Source of the DNA: Pseudomonas sp. Bc-h
GTDB lineage: Bacteria; Pseudomonadota; Gammaproteobacteria; Pseudomonadales; Pseudomonadaceae
Assembly: GCF_002080045.1 (NCBI RefSeq)
Contig: NZ_MUIN01000015.1
Location: forward strand, 95,260-159,259
Reading direction: 5' to 3'
DNA: 64,000 nt
The translations under genes were made by a program, and so were the position numbers. The notes under the pieces were generated by a model, which did no database searches, was not told the origin of the DNA, and worked only from the letters and a program-made list of their open reading frames with translations. This document shows positions 51,483 to 60,886 of the stretch, in pieces. Position 1 is the stretch's first letter. Each line of letters starts with the position of its first letter.

Positions 51483-51496
51483 TGACCTATAAGTCA
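51483..51496. promoter_or_regulatory. Inverted repeat TGAC-N6-GTCA, operator 2
   Basis: TGACCTATAAGTCA: same half-sites and spacing as operator 1, centre-to-centre 23 bases (about two helical turns), which suits cooperative binding of a dimeric regulator. The adjacent gntR product is the obvious candidate. Confidence 0.65.
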
Positions 51497-51679
51497 AGAA
51501 ATATGAGTTTCCACAGACTTGCCGATTAACGGCAACATGGCCTTGCAATGAATCGGTGTGGCGACGCTCAAAGTTTTGCTTATTTCGTGCCAGTTTCCGT
51601 GCATATGGCCCTGCGCCACAGGTATCCAGTGCGATACACTGCGCCGCTTGTGTGCAGCTATTGGATTTAAAGGAAAGAA

Positions 51680-52339
51680 ATGACGTTCAAGGCACCGGAC
51701 AGCCTCGCTGAGCAGATCGCTCATCACCTCGCCGAGCGGATCATTCGCGGCGAGCTCAAGCCAGGGGAGCGGATTCAGGAGCAGAAGGTCACTGCTGCAC
51801 TCAATGTCAGCCGCGGATCGGTGCGCGAAGCACTGCTGATTCTCGAACGTCGCCATCTGATCGCTATCTTGCCGCGCCGTGGTGCGCAAGTGTCTGTCCT
51901 CACCCCGCACAACATTCAGAGTCTGTGCGCGCTGATGAGCGAGCTGTACATCCTGCTTGGCCTCGCGGTGGCCAAGAGCTGGAAAGAGGAACTCGATCTG
52001 GCGCCGTTCCTGCAAATCCAGCAGCGTCTGATCACCAGCTGTGAGCGCGCGGATGTGAAGAGCTTCGTTGAAGACAGCTTCAACGTGATGCGCGCGGCGT
52101 ATCCGTTCGCCAACAATCCCTATCTGGAAGAGACCGTCGAGAACCTGCAGCCGTCCATGAGCCGCTTCTACTATCTGGCCCTCGAGCAGCGTCAGGCCGA
52201 GATGAGTGAATACCTGACCCTGTTCGGCCAGTTGCTCGAGGCGGTGGTCGCCCGTGATCTGGCGCGCATCCGCGATGTGCTCACCAGCTATGCCGAGCGC
52301 AGCTGCCAGTCGATCCTGTCTGCATTGGCGGCCAGCTGA
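51680..52339 (+). CDS. GntR-family regulator, probably of xanthine dehydrogenase genes
   Basis: The 219-residue protein has an N-terminal winged helix (LAERIIRGELKPGERIQEQKV, NVSRGSVREALLILERR) and an all-helical FCD-type effector domain. It is divergent from xdhA, with two TGAC-N6-GTCA operators between them, so control of xdh is the simplest inference. AAGGAAAG precedes ATG 51680. It ends 3 bases before smc and may be partly co-transcribed with it. Confidence 0.9.
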   Translation: MTFKAPDSLAEQIAHHLAERIIRGELKPGERIQEQKVTAALNVSRGSVREALLILERRHLIAILPRRGAQVSVLTPHNIQSLCALMSELYILLGLAVAKSWKEELDLAPFLQIQQRLITSCERADVKSFVEDSFNVMRAAYPFANNPYLEETVENLQPSMSRFYYLALEQRQAEMSEYLTLFGQLLEAVVARDLARIRDVLTSYAERSCQSILSALAAS

Positions 52340-52342
52340 TCC

Positions 52343-55300
52343 ATGCGCCTCAAGTGCATCAGGCTGGCCGGGTTCAAGTCGTTCGTCGATCCGACGACGG
52401 TGAACTTCCCCAGCAACATGGCGGCCGTGGTCGGCCCCAATGGATGCGGCAAATCCAATATCATCGACGCGGTGCGCTGGGTCATGGGCGAAAGCTCGGC
52501 CAAGAACCTGCGCGGCGAGTCGATGACCGACGTCATCTTCAACGGCTCCACCAGCCGTAAGCCGGTGAGCCAGGCCAGCATCGAGCTGGTGTTCGACAAC
52601 TCGGACAGCACCCTGGTGGGCGAATACGCCAGCTACGCGGAAATTTCCATTCGCCGCAAAGTCACCCGCGACAGCCAGAACACCTATTACCTGAACGGCA
52701 CAAAATGCCGTCGTCGCGACATCACCGATATCTTTCTTGGCACCGGCCTGGGCCCGCGCAGCTACTCGATCATCGAGCAGGGCATGATCTCCAAGCTGAT
52801 CGAAGCCAAGCCCGAGGATCTGCGCAATTTCATCGAAGAAGCGGCCGGCATCTCCAAGTACAAAGAGCGCCGCCGTGAAACCGAGAACCGCATTCGTCGC
52901 ACCCACGAAAACCTCGCTCGCCTGACCGACCTGCGCGAAGAACTCGAACGCCAGTTGGAGCGTTTGCACCGTCAGGCCCAGGCCGCCGAGAAATATCAGG
53001 AATACAAAGCCGAAGAGCGTCAGCTCAAGGCGCAGTTGTCGGCGTTGCGCTGGCAGGCGTTGAACGAACAGGTGGCGCAACGCGAGTCGATCATCGGCAA
53101 TCAGGAAGTCGGCTTCGAGGCGCTGGTCGCCGATCAACGCAGTGCCGACGCGGCCATCGAACGCCTGCGCGACGGGCATCACGACCTGTCCGAACGGTTC
53201 AATCTGGTGCAGGGCCGCTTCTATTCGGTCGGCGGTGACATCGCGCGCAACGAGCAGAGCATTCAGCACGGTCAGCAACGTCTGCGCCAGTTGCAGGACG
53301 ATCTGCGCGAAGCCGAGCGCGCCCGGCAGGAAACCGAATCCCATCTGGGCCACGACCGCACCTTGCTGGCGACCCTCGGCGAAGAGCTGGAAATGCTCGA
53401 GCCTGAACAGGACATGACCCTCGCCGCCGCCGAGGAGTCCGCCGCCGCGCTGGAAGAGGCCGAGGCCTCGATGCACAGCTGGCAGGAAAAGTGGGACGCC
53501 TTCAACCTGACTTCTGCCGAGCCTCGGCGTCAGGCCGAAGTGCAGCAGTCGCGCATCCAGCAGCTGGAAACCAGCATGGAGCGTCTGGCCGAGCGTCAAC
53601 GCCGTCTGGGCGAAGAGCGCCAGTTACTGGCGGCCGACCCTGAAGACGCGGCGATTCTGGAACTCAGCGAAGACCTCGCCGCCCGCGAGATGACCTTCGA
53701 AGAGCTGACCGCCGAAGAAGAACAACTCATCGAGCGCCTTGAGCAACTGCGCCTCGAACTGCAACAGGCCACTCAATCCCAGCAACAGGCGCAGGGCGAC
53801 TTGCAGCGTCTGAACGGCCGCATCGCCTCGCTGGAAGCCTTGCAACAGGCCGCCCTGGATCCGGGCACCGGCACTGCCGAATGGCTTCGGGACCAGCAAC
53901 TCAACGAGCGTCCGCGTCTGGCCGAAGGGCTGCGCGTCGAAGCCGGTTGGGAGTTGGCGGTTGAAACCGTGTTGGGCGCCGATCTGCACGCGGTGCTGGT
54001 GGACGATTTCAACGGGCTCGATCTGGCGGGGTTCAGCCAGGGCGATCTGCGTCTGGTCAGCCCTGCTGCCGACAAGACCCGCATCCCCGGCAGCCTGTTG
54101 GACAAGGTCGAAACCCATGTCGATCTCAGCAGTTGGCTGGAGCAGGTCAAACCGGTCGAGACCCTCGACGACGCCTTATCGATGCGCGGTCAGCTCAGTG
54201 TCGGGCAGAGCCTGATCAGCCGCGATGGCTATTGGGTGGGTCGCGATTTCCTGCGTGTGCGCCGGGCCAGCGAAGCTGAGAGCGGCGTTCTCGCCCGTGG
54301 GCAGGAATTGCAGCGTCTGGAACTTGAGCGCGAAGAGCGCGAAGCGACGCTGGCCGCGCTGGAAGAACAATTGCTGACCCAGCGCGAGCAACAGCGCATT
54401 CAGGAAGACAATCGCGAGCAATTGCGCCGCCGCTTGCAGGACGAAGCCCGTCAGCAGAGTGAACTCAAAGCGCAGTTATCGGCGGCCAAGGCCAAGGTCG
54501 AACAACTGACACTGCGCCGCACGCGTCTGGACGAAGAGCTGACCGAGCTGGGCGAGCAGCGTGCCATCGAGCAGGAGAGTCTCGGTGAGTCGCGTCTGCA
54601 ATTGCAGGACGCCCTCGACAGCATGGCGCTGGACACCGAGCAGCGCGAATTGCTGCTGGCCCAGCGCGACAGCCTGCGCGAGCGCCTGGACCGGGTGCGC
54701 CAGGAAGCCCGTCAGCATAAGGACCACGGCAACCAGCTGGCGGTGCGGTTGAGTTCGCTGCGCGCACAACATGATTCCACCCGCCAGGCGCTGGAGCGTC
54801 TGGAGATGCAGTCCGAACGCCTGACCGAAAAGCGTGAGCAGTTGAACCTCGGGCTGGAGGAGGGCGAGGCGCCGCTGGAAGAATTGCGTCTGAAGCTTGA
54901 GGAATTGCTGGAAAAGCGCATGGTCGTCGACGACGAAATGCGCACAGCGAAGAACGCCCTGGAAGACGCCGACCGCGAACTGCGCGAAGCCGAGAAACGC
55001 CGCACTCAGGCCGAACAACAGTCGCAATTGCTGCGCGGCCAGCTGGAACAGCAGCGTCTGGAATGGCAATCGCTGACCGTTCGCCGCAAGGCTTTGCAGG
55101 AGCAATTGCACGAAGACGGCTACGATCTAAATGGCGTGCTGGCGACGCTGACGCCCGAGGCCAACGAAAAGGATGCCGAAGAAGAGTTGGGGCGCATCGA
55201 CGCGCGTATTCAGCGTCTGGGCGCCATCAACCTGGCGGCCATCGACGAGTATCAGCAGCAGTCCGAGCGCAAGCGTTATCTGGACGCTCAGGACGCCGAT

Positions 55301-55831
55301 CTGGTGGAAGCGCTGGACACGCTGGAAAACGTCATCCGCAAGATCGACAAAGAAACGCGCAATCGCTTCAAAGAGACCTTTGATCAGATAAACAGCGGAA
55401 TTCAGGCACTTTTTCCAAAAGTTTTCGGTGGCGGAAGCGCTTACTTGGAACTGACGGGCGAAGATTTACTCGATACAGGGGTGACGATCATGGCGCGCCC
55501 CCCGGGCAAGAAGAACAGCACGATCCATTTGCTGTCCGGCGGCGAAAAAGCCCTGACCGCATTGGCACTGGTTTTTGCCATTTTCAAACTCAACCCGGCG
55601 CCGTTCTGCATGCTCGACGAAGTCGATGCACCACTGGACGACGCCAACGTGGGCCGCTATGCCCGACTGGTCAAGGAGATGTCGCAAACCGTGCAGTTCA
55701 TCTACATCACCCACAACAAGATCGCCATGGAAATGGCCGATCAGTTGATGGGCGTCACCATGCACGAACCCGGGTGTTCGCGCCTCGTGGCGGTGGACGT
55801 AGAGGAGGCGATGGCGCTGGTGGATGCGTAG
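52343..55831 (+). CDS. smc: Chromosome partition protein SMC
   Basis: SMC condenses and organises the chromosome together with ScpA and ScpB. The 1162 residues show Walker A VGPNGCGKSN near residue 32, two long coiled-coil arms rich in Glu/Gln/Arg/Leu, a hinge around residues 500-620, and at the C terminus the ABC signature LLSGGEKALTALAL and Walker B FCMLDEVDAPLDD. It is followed, after a 265-base gap, by zipA. Confidence 0.97.
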   Translation: MRLKCIRLAGFKSFVDPTTVNFPSNMAAVVGPNGCGKSNIIDAVRWVMGESSAKNLRGESMTDVIFNGSTSRKPVSQASIELVFDNSDSTLVGEYASYAEISIRRKVTRDSQNTYYLNGTKCRRRDITDIFLGTGLGPRSYSIIEQGMISKLIEAKPEDLRNFIEEAAGISKYKERRRETENRIRRTHENLARLTDLREELERQLERLHRQAQAAEKYQEYKAEERQLKAQLSALRWQALNEQVAQRESIIGNQEVGFEALVADQRSADAAIERLRDGHHDLSERFNLVQGRFYSVGGDIARNEQSIQHGQQRLRQLQDDLREAERARQETESHLGHDRTLLATLGEELEMLEPEQDMTLAAAEESAAALEEAEASMHSWQEKWDAFNLTSAEPRRQAEVQQSRIQQLETSMERLAERQRRLGEERQLLAADPEDAAILELSEDLAAREMTFEELTAEEEQLIERLEQLRLELQQATQSQQQAQGDLQRLNGRIASLEALQQAALDPGTGTAEWLRDQQLNERPRLAEGLRVEAGWELAVETVLGADLHAVLVDDFNGLDLAGFSQGDLRLVSPAADKTRIPGSLLDKVETHVDLSSWLEQVKPVETLDDALSMRGQLSVGQSLISRDGYWVGRDFLRVRRASEAESGVLARGQELQRLELEREEREATLAALEEQLLTQREQQRIQEDNREQLRRRLQDEARQQSELKAQLSAAKAKVEQLTLRRTRLDEELTELGEQRAIEQESLGESRLQLQDALDSMALDTEQRELLLAQRDSLRERLDRVRQEARQHKDHGNQLAVRLSSLRAQHDSTRQALERLEMQSERLTEKREQLNLGLEEGEAPLEELRLKLEELLEKRMVVDDEMRTAKNALEDADRELREAEKRRTQAEQQSQLLRGQLEQQRLEWQSLTVRRKALQEQLHEDGYDLNGVLATLTPEANEKDAEEELGRIDARIQRLGAINLAAIDEYQQQSERKRYLDAQDADLVEALDTLENVIRKIDKETRNRFKETFDQINSGIQALFPKVFGGGSAYLELTGEDLLDTGVTIMARPPGKKNSTIHLLSGGEKALTALALVFAIFKLNPAPFCMLDEVDAPLDDANVGRYARLVKEMSQTVQFIYITHNKIAMEMADQLMGVTMHEPGCSRLVAVDVEEAMALVDA

Positions 55832-56096
55832 CGGGCCGTCATGCGGTCAAACAGATTGATGAGGGAAAAGTGGCGTTCTGACGGCGCAGTACAGAAATAG
55901 CTGTCGCGCTGGCACAGATGCTCGGCACATGCCAGATGTAACAGACGGTGTAAAGTTACCTTTGGTCGTGCTAGCTTAATGTCCACTTTTTCATTTTGCG
56001 TGGGTAAAAGGCCATTCAGAACATAGAGTTGGCTCCACGTTTTAAAGGGGTTTACGCCCTTAATTTTCAGAATTTTCATTAGAGGCACGGGATTAC

Positions 56097-56954
56097 ATGG
56101 AAATCGGTCTGCGAGAGTGGCTGATCGTCATCGGCATTATTGTCATTGCCGGTATTCTTTTTGACGGCTGGCGCCGGATGCGCGGCGGTAAAGGCAAATT
56201 GAAATTCAGGCTGGACCGCAGCTTCTCCAACCTGCCGGACGACGAGGAAGCACCGTCTGCCGAAGTGTTGGGCCCTGCGCGTGTCCTTGAAACCCAGAAA
56301 GAACCTCAGCTCGACGAGCAGGATCTGCCGACCATGAGCGCGGCCCGCGACCGGCCCGAGCGTGCGGAGCGTGAGTCCAAACGCAAGCAGCGCAAAGACG
56401 AGCCACAGCAGGGTGACCTGAACCTGGATACCGATGGTCCGAGCCTGTTTGGCGCCCGTGACGACGATTTCCCCGACGACAAGGCGCCGCAGCGCATTAC
56501 CGAAGACAAAGACCTGCCGCCGGTTGAAGAAGTGCTGGTGATCAGCGTTATTTCCCGTGACGAAAGCGGCTTCAAGGGGCCTGCTTTGTTACAGAATATT
56601 CTGGAAAGCGGCCTGCGTTTCGGCGAGATGGACATCTTCCATCGTCACGAAAGCATGGCGGGCAATGGCGAAGTACTGTTCTCCATGGCCAATGCGGTCA
56701 AGCCTGGCGTGTTCGATCTGGACGACATCGACCACTTCAGCACCCGCGCCGTGAGCTTCTTCCTCGGCCTGCCGGGCCCTCGTCATCCGAAGCAGGCTTT
56801 CGACGTGATGGTGGCCGCGGCGCGCAAACTGGCCCATGAACTGAACGGCGAATTGAAAGATGATCAGCGCAGCGTCATGACCGCGCAGACCATCGAGCAC
56901 TACCGCCAGCGCATCGTCGAGTTCGAACGCCGCGCGCTGACTCAGCGTCGTTGA
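56097..56954 (+). CDS. zipA: Cell division protein ZipA
   Basis: ZipA tethers FtsZ filaments to the inner membrane at the division site. The 285 residues start with a membrane anchor (LREWLIVIGIIVIAGILFDGW), then a charged linker (about 35-140) and the C-terminal FtsZ-binding domain (EEVLVISVISRDESGFKGPAL ... FSTRAVSFFLGLPGPRHPKQAF). Gene order smc-zipA-ligA is as in other pseudomonads. Confidence 0.96.
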   Translation: MEIGLREWLIVIGIIVIAGILFDGWRRMRGGKGKLKFRLDRSFSNLPDDEEAPSAEVLGPARVLETQKEPQLDEQDLPTMSAARDRPERAERESKRKQRKDEPQQGDLNLDTDGPSLFGARDDDFPDDKAPQRITEDKDLPPVEEVLVISVISRDESGFKGPALLQNILESGLRFGEMDIFHRHESMAGNGEVLFSMANAVKPGVFDLDDIDHFSTRAVSFFLGLPGPRHPKQAFDVMVAAARKLAHELNGELKDDQRSVMTAQTIEHYRQRIVEFERRALTQRR

Positions 56955-56994
56955 TTGAAGTCCGGTGCTCACGCGCCGGATCGCACCATGAATT

Positions 56995-57016
56995 GAGCAG
57001 CTTCGGCTGCTCTTTT
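56995..57016 (+). terminator. Rho-independent terminator between zipA and ligA
   Basis: GAGCAGC (56995-57001), TTCG loop, GCTGCTC (57006-57012), then TTTT. It ends only about 20 bases before the ligA start, so ligA either has a promoter overlapping it or relies on read-through. Confidence 0.8.
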
Positions 57017-57036
57017 GCATTCTGAGAGAACACCGT

Positions 57037-59403
57037 ATGAAAGCTGCCGAAACCCGAATCCTGGAACTGCGCGCAGAGCTGGACCTGCATAACTACCGGT
57101 ATCACGTCCTTGACGAGCCGAGCATTCCGGACGTCGAGTACGACCGCCTGTTTCATGAGCTGAAGGCGCTGGAAGGGGAAAACCCGCATCTGGTCACCCC
57201 TGATTCACCCACTCAGCGGGTCGGCAGTGCGGCGTTGTCGGCGTTCACTCAAGTGCGCCACGAAATTCCCATGCTCAGCCTCGGCAACGCCTTCGAAGAA
57301 GGCGACATGCGCGAGTTCGACCGGCGTGTCACCGAAGGGCTGGATCTGCCTGTGGGCGATCTGTTAGGAGCGGGCGAGAAGGTCGAATACAGCTGTGAAC
57401 CCAAGCTCGACGGGCTGGCCGTAAGCCTGTTGTATCAGAACGGTGCGCTGGTGCGCGGCGCTACCCGTGGCGACGGCACTACCGGCGAGGACATCAGTGT
57501 CAACGTTCGTACCGTGCGCAACATCCCGCTCAAACTGCACGGCGAAGGCTGGCCGGAAACTCTCGAAGTGCGCGGCGAAGTGTTCATGTCCAAGGCCGGC
57601 TTCGAGCGCCTGAACGAGAGCCAGCTGGAGGTCAGCGGCAAGACGTTCGCCAACCCGCGCAACGCCGCCGCGGGCAGCCTGCGCCAGCTTGATTCGAAGA
57701 TCACCGCCAATCGCCCTCTGGAATTCTGCTGCTATGGCATCGGCCAGGTGTCCCACGACATTTCCGACACCCACATCGGCAACCTGAAACAGTTGAAAGA
57801 ATGGGGCATGCCCATCAGCCGCGAGCTGAAAGTGGCTGCCGGCATTGACGACTGCCTAAAGTACTACCACGACATCGGCGAGCGTCGCCTGTCGCTGCCT
57901 TACGAAATCGACGGCGTGGTGTTCAAGGTCAACAGCATCGCTGCGCAGCGTGAATTGGGTTTCCGCGCCCGTGAACCGCGCTGGGCCATTGCCCACAAAT
58001 TCCCGGCCATGGAAGAACTCACCGAACTGCTGGATGTGGAATTCCAGGTCGGCCGCACCGGCGCCGTCACCCCGGTCGCGCGCTTGAAGCCGGTCAAGGT
58101 CGCAGGCGTCACCGTGGCCAACGCTACCTTGCACAACATGGATGAAGTGGCGCGTCTGGGCTTGATGATCGGTGATACCGTGATCATCCGCCGCGCGGGT
58201 GACGTGATTCCGCAGGTGGTGCAGGTGGTGCTGGAGCGCCGTCCTGAAAACGCCCGCAAGGTCGAAATTCCGCAGACTTGCCCGGTCTGTGGCTCGCAGG
58301 TCGAACGCACCCAGTTGATCAAGCGCAGCAAAGGCAAGGAGACCGTCAGCGAGGGCGCGGTGTATCGCTGCGTCGGGCGTCTGGCCTGTGGTGCGCAGCT
58401 CAAGCAAGCGATCATCCATTACGTGTCCCGTCGCGCCATGGACATCGAGGGCCTGGGCGACAAGACCATCGAGCAACTGGTGGACGAGAAACTCATCGGT
58501 TCTCCGGCTGACCTCTACAAACTCGACTACGAGCAGATCATCGACCTGGAAGGCTTCGCCGAAATCTCCAGCAAGAAGCTGCTCAAAGCCATCGATGACA
58601 GCAAGAAGCCGACGCTGGCGCGCTTTATCTACGCGTTGGGCATTCCCGATGTCGGCGAGGAAACCGCCAAGGTGCTGGCGCGTTCGCTGGGTTCGCTGGA
58701 CAAGGTGAAAGTGGCGCTGCCGGAAGTACTGACCTACTTGCCGGACATCGGGCTGGAAGTGGCTCACGAGATTCACAGCTTCTTCGAAGACGATCACAAC
58801 CAGAACGTGATCGGTGCGCTGCTGGGCGAGTGCAAAATGGAGCTGCAGGACACCGGTGATCTGGGCGCCGAATTCGCGGCCAGCGCGACCCTGGGCGGCA
58901 TGCTCGACAAGCTCAACATTCCATCGATAGGGCCCGGCGGGGCGCAGAAGCTGGCCGATAAATTCGGCACGCTGGAAGGCGTGGTCAAGGCTGACTGGCT
59001 GGACATGCGCCAGACCTTGCCGGAAAAGCAGGCGCAGTCTGTCAGGGCGTTCTTCGACATCACGGAGAATGCCGATCGTGCCCTCAAGATCGAGCAACAG
59101 CTCAAAGACTTCGGCATGCACTGGCACAGCGAGAAGAAGGTGGTCGAAGGCCTGCCGCTCGCGGGCCAGACCTGGGTCCTGACCGGCTCGCTGGAACTGA
59201 TGAGCCGCGACGTCGCCAAGGACAAACTCGAAAGCCTCGGCGCCAAGGTCTCAGGCTCGGTATCGGCCAAGACCCACACCGTGGTCGCAGGCCCCGGGGC
59301 AGGTTCCAAGCTGACCAAAGCCAATGAGCTAGGGTTGAAAGTGCTGGACGAAGAGGCGTTTGTCGCGTTCCTCAAGAAGCACAACATTTCAGTGGACTCC
59401 TGA
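57037..59403 (+). CDS. ligA: NAD-dependent DNA ligase LigA
   Basis: LigA seals nicks in DNA during replication and repair. The 788 residues include the adenylation domain with catalytic K123 in CEPKLDGLA, the OB-fold region (GRTGAVTPVARL), the zinc finger (CPVCGSQVER ... CVGRLACGAQ), the helix-hairpin-helix domain (about 500-620), and a C-terminal BRCT domain (GQTWVLTGSLELMSRDVAK). It is somewhat longer than the enterobacterial enzyme, as is normal in Pseudomonas. The stop is followed by a 9-base-pair hairpin at 59427-59449. Confidence 0.97.
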   Translation: MKAAETRILELRAELDLHNYRYHVLDEPSIPDVEYDRLFHELKALEGENPHLVTPDSPTQRVGSAALSAFTQVRHEIPMLSLGNAFEEGDMREFDRRVTEGLDLPVGDLLGAGEKVEYSCEPKLDGLAVSLLYQNGALVRGATRGDGTTGEDISVNVRTVRNIPLKLHGEGWPETLEVRGEVFMSKAGFERLNESQLEVSGKTFANPRNAAAGSLRQLDSKITANRPLEFCCYGIGQVSHDISDTHIGNLKQLKEWGMPISRELKVAAGIDDCLKYYHDIGERRLSLPYEIDGVVFKVNSIAAQRELGFRAREPRWAIAHKFPAMEELTELLDVEFQVGRTGAVTPVARLKPVKVAGVTVANATLHNMDEVARLGLMIGDTVIIRRAGDVIPQVVQVVLERRPENARKVEIPQTCPVCGSQVERTQLIKRSKGKETVSEGAVYRCVGRLACGAQLKQAIIHYVSRRAMDIEGLGDKTIEQLVDEKLIGSPADLYKLDYEQIIDLEGFAEISSKKLLKAIDDSKKPTLARFIYALGIPDVGEETAKVLARSLGSLDKVKVALPEVLTYLPDIGLEVAHEIHSFFEDDHNQNVIGALLGECKMELQDTGDLGAEFAASATLGGMLDKLNIPSIGPGGAQKLADKFGTLEGVVKADWLDMRQTLPEKQAQSVRAFFDITENADRALKIEQQLKDFGMHWHSEKKVVEGLPLAGQTWVLTGSLELMSRDVAKDKLESLGAKVSGSVSAKTHTVVAGPGAGSKLTKANELGLKVLDEEAFVAFLKKHNISVDS

Positions 59404-59426
59404 GCTTTTCGCACCAGTTGTGATGT

Positions 59427-59449
59427 CATCGCCTGTCTGGCAGGCGATG
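59427..59449 (+). other. Perfect hairpin after ligA
   Basis: CATCGCCTG (59427-59435) and CAGGCGATG (59441-59449) form 9 perfect base pairs with a 5-base loop. There is no T-tract, so it may be a 3' mRNA end stabiliser rather than a true terminator. Confidence 0.6.
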
Positions 59450-59552
59450 CATCACCTCACATTTTGTGTCCGCGCCGACAACCCGCCGATAATCCACGGA
59501 ACCCCCACACCCCCCAACGATCTAGTGCTTGCAGCCCACTCAGGAGATGGCC

Positions 59553-60719
59553 ATGTTCCAGTTCTTCGAACAACTCAGCACAAGGATCGCGGCGCCGTTC
59601 GCCGGTGAGAGCAAGCGCAACAGCAAGGTCTGGCAATGCCGCTGTGGGCAGTCGGTGTTCTTTCGCAACAGCCAGTGCCTGGCCTGTTCGGCAGCCCTTG
59701 GCTATCTCCCCGAGCAGAGCAAGATCGCGGCGCTGGAGCCGGGCCCGGATATCAACACCTGGCGCCTGAGCGACGACCCGCAGGCTGGCCTATATCGACG
59801 CTGCGCCAACCTCGACACGCCCGCTGCCTGCAACTGGCTGTTTCCGGCACTCAATGCCGGAGAATTCTGCGTCGCCTGTAGCCTCAACAAAACCATCCCT
59901 GACCTTTCCGTTCCCGAGAACCCCGAGCGCTGGCGCAAGATCGAAATCGCCAAACGCCGACTGGTCGCGCAATTGATCACCCTGGGTTTGCAGGTCATTC
60001 CCAAGACTGTCGATGAGGAGCGGGGTCTGGCCTTCGAATTTCTTGGCGTCGATCTGGAAGGCAACCTGCCCACTACCGGCCACGCCAACGGTTTGATCAC
60101 CTTGAACGTGGAGGAGGCTGACGACGCCATCCGTGAGAAAGTTCGCGTGCAGATGCACGAACCCTATCGCACGCTGCTCGGACATTTGCGTCATGAAGTC
60201 GGGCATTACTACTGGGATCGTCTGATTGCTAACACCTATTGGCAGGATGGCTTCCGCAATCTGTTCGGCGACGACCGCGCCAGCTACGCCGATGCCCTTG
60301 AGCACCACTACCAGAATGGTGCTCCCGCCGACTGGCAGCAGCATTACGTCAGCGCCTACGCCACCATGCATCCCTGGGAGGACTGGGCTGAAACCTGGGC
60401 CCATTACCTACACATGATGGACGCCGTCGACACCGCCCTGAGCCTGGGTATGAGTGCACGGGACATGGACCTGGATTACCAGCCTTTCGAGCTGGAAACC
60501 CTCTATGACCCGCAGCATCCTGGCGGGCCCTCCTTCCTCGCGTTCGTCAATGCCTGGATCGAACTGGCCGGCATGCTCAACGAACTTTCTCGTGCCATGG
60601 GCCAGCCGGACTTTTACCCGTTCGTGTTGCCACCTGCGGTGATCACCAAGCTGCATTTCATCCATTTGGTCATTCAGGGCGCAGGCGGCAAGGCAGATGA
60701 AGTGCTGCAGGTGCAGTGA
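59553..60719 (+). CDS. Putative zinc-binding metallopeptidase with N-terminal zinc ribbon
   Basis: The 388-residue protein begins with a zinc-ribbon (WQCRCGQSVFFRNSQCLACSA, residues about 25-50), a second cysteine pair (CVACSLN), and a later HEVGHYYWD metallopeptidase-like motif followed by the acidic WEDWAETWAHYLHMMD segment, which can supply further metal ligands. AGGAG at 59542-59546 supports ATG 59553 over ATG 59547. The substrate is not known. It stands alone between ligA and the phosphodiesterase gene. Confidence 0.85.
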   Translation: MFQFFEQLSTRIAAPFAGESKRNSKVWQCRCGQSVFFRNSQCLACSAALGYLPEQSKIAALEPGPDINTWRLSDDPQAGLYRRCANLDTPAACNWLFPALNAGEFCVACSLNKTIPDLSVPENPERWRKIEIAKRRLVAQLITLGLQVIPKTVDEERGLAFEFLGVDLEGNLPTTGHANGLITLNVEEADDAIREKVRVQMHEPYRTLLGHLRHEVGHYYWDRLIANTYWQDGFRNLFGDDRASYADALEHHYQNGAPADWQQHYVSAYATMHPWEDWAETWAHYLHMMDAVDTALSLGMSARDMDLDYQPFELETLYDPQHPGGPSFLAFVNAWIELAGMLNELSRAMGQPDFYPFVLPPAVITKLHFIHLVIQGAGGKADEVLQVQ

Positions 60720-60886
60720 GCCATTCACTTGAAGGGTGGTGACATTTACTCTGCAACTTTGATGCAGGGGATCTGTCATCACCGCCGGTCTGCGAATGCC
60801 TGCAAGGGGAAGGATCCAATGCTACTTTGCCTAACAATATCGTTTTGATACTACTGGCGTAGAGCAGTTGTACAGGGACTTTGCAG

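Noticed and set aside
51494..53599. A 701-codon open frame opposite gntR and the start of smc
   Set aside because: Antisense to two genes with clear domains; no domain recognised in its own translation.
55741..56088. A 115-codon minus-strand frame between smc and zipA
   Set aside because: It begins in the zipA leader and ends inside smc; no coding signals of its own.
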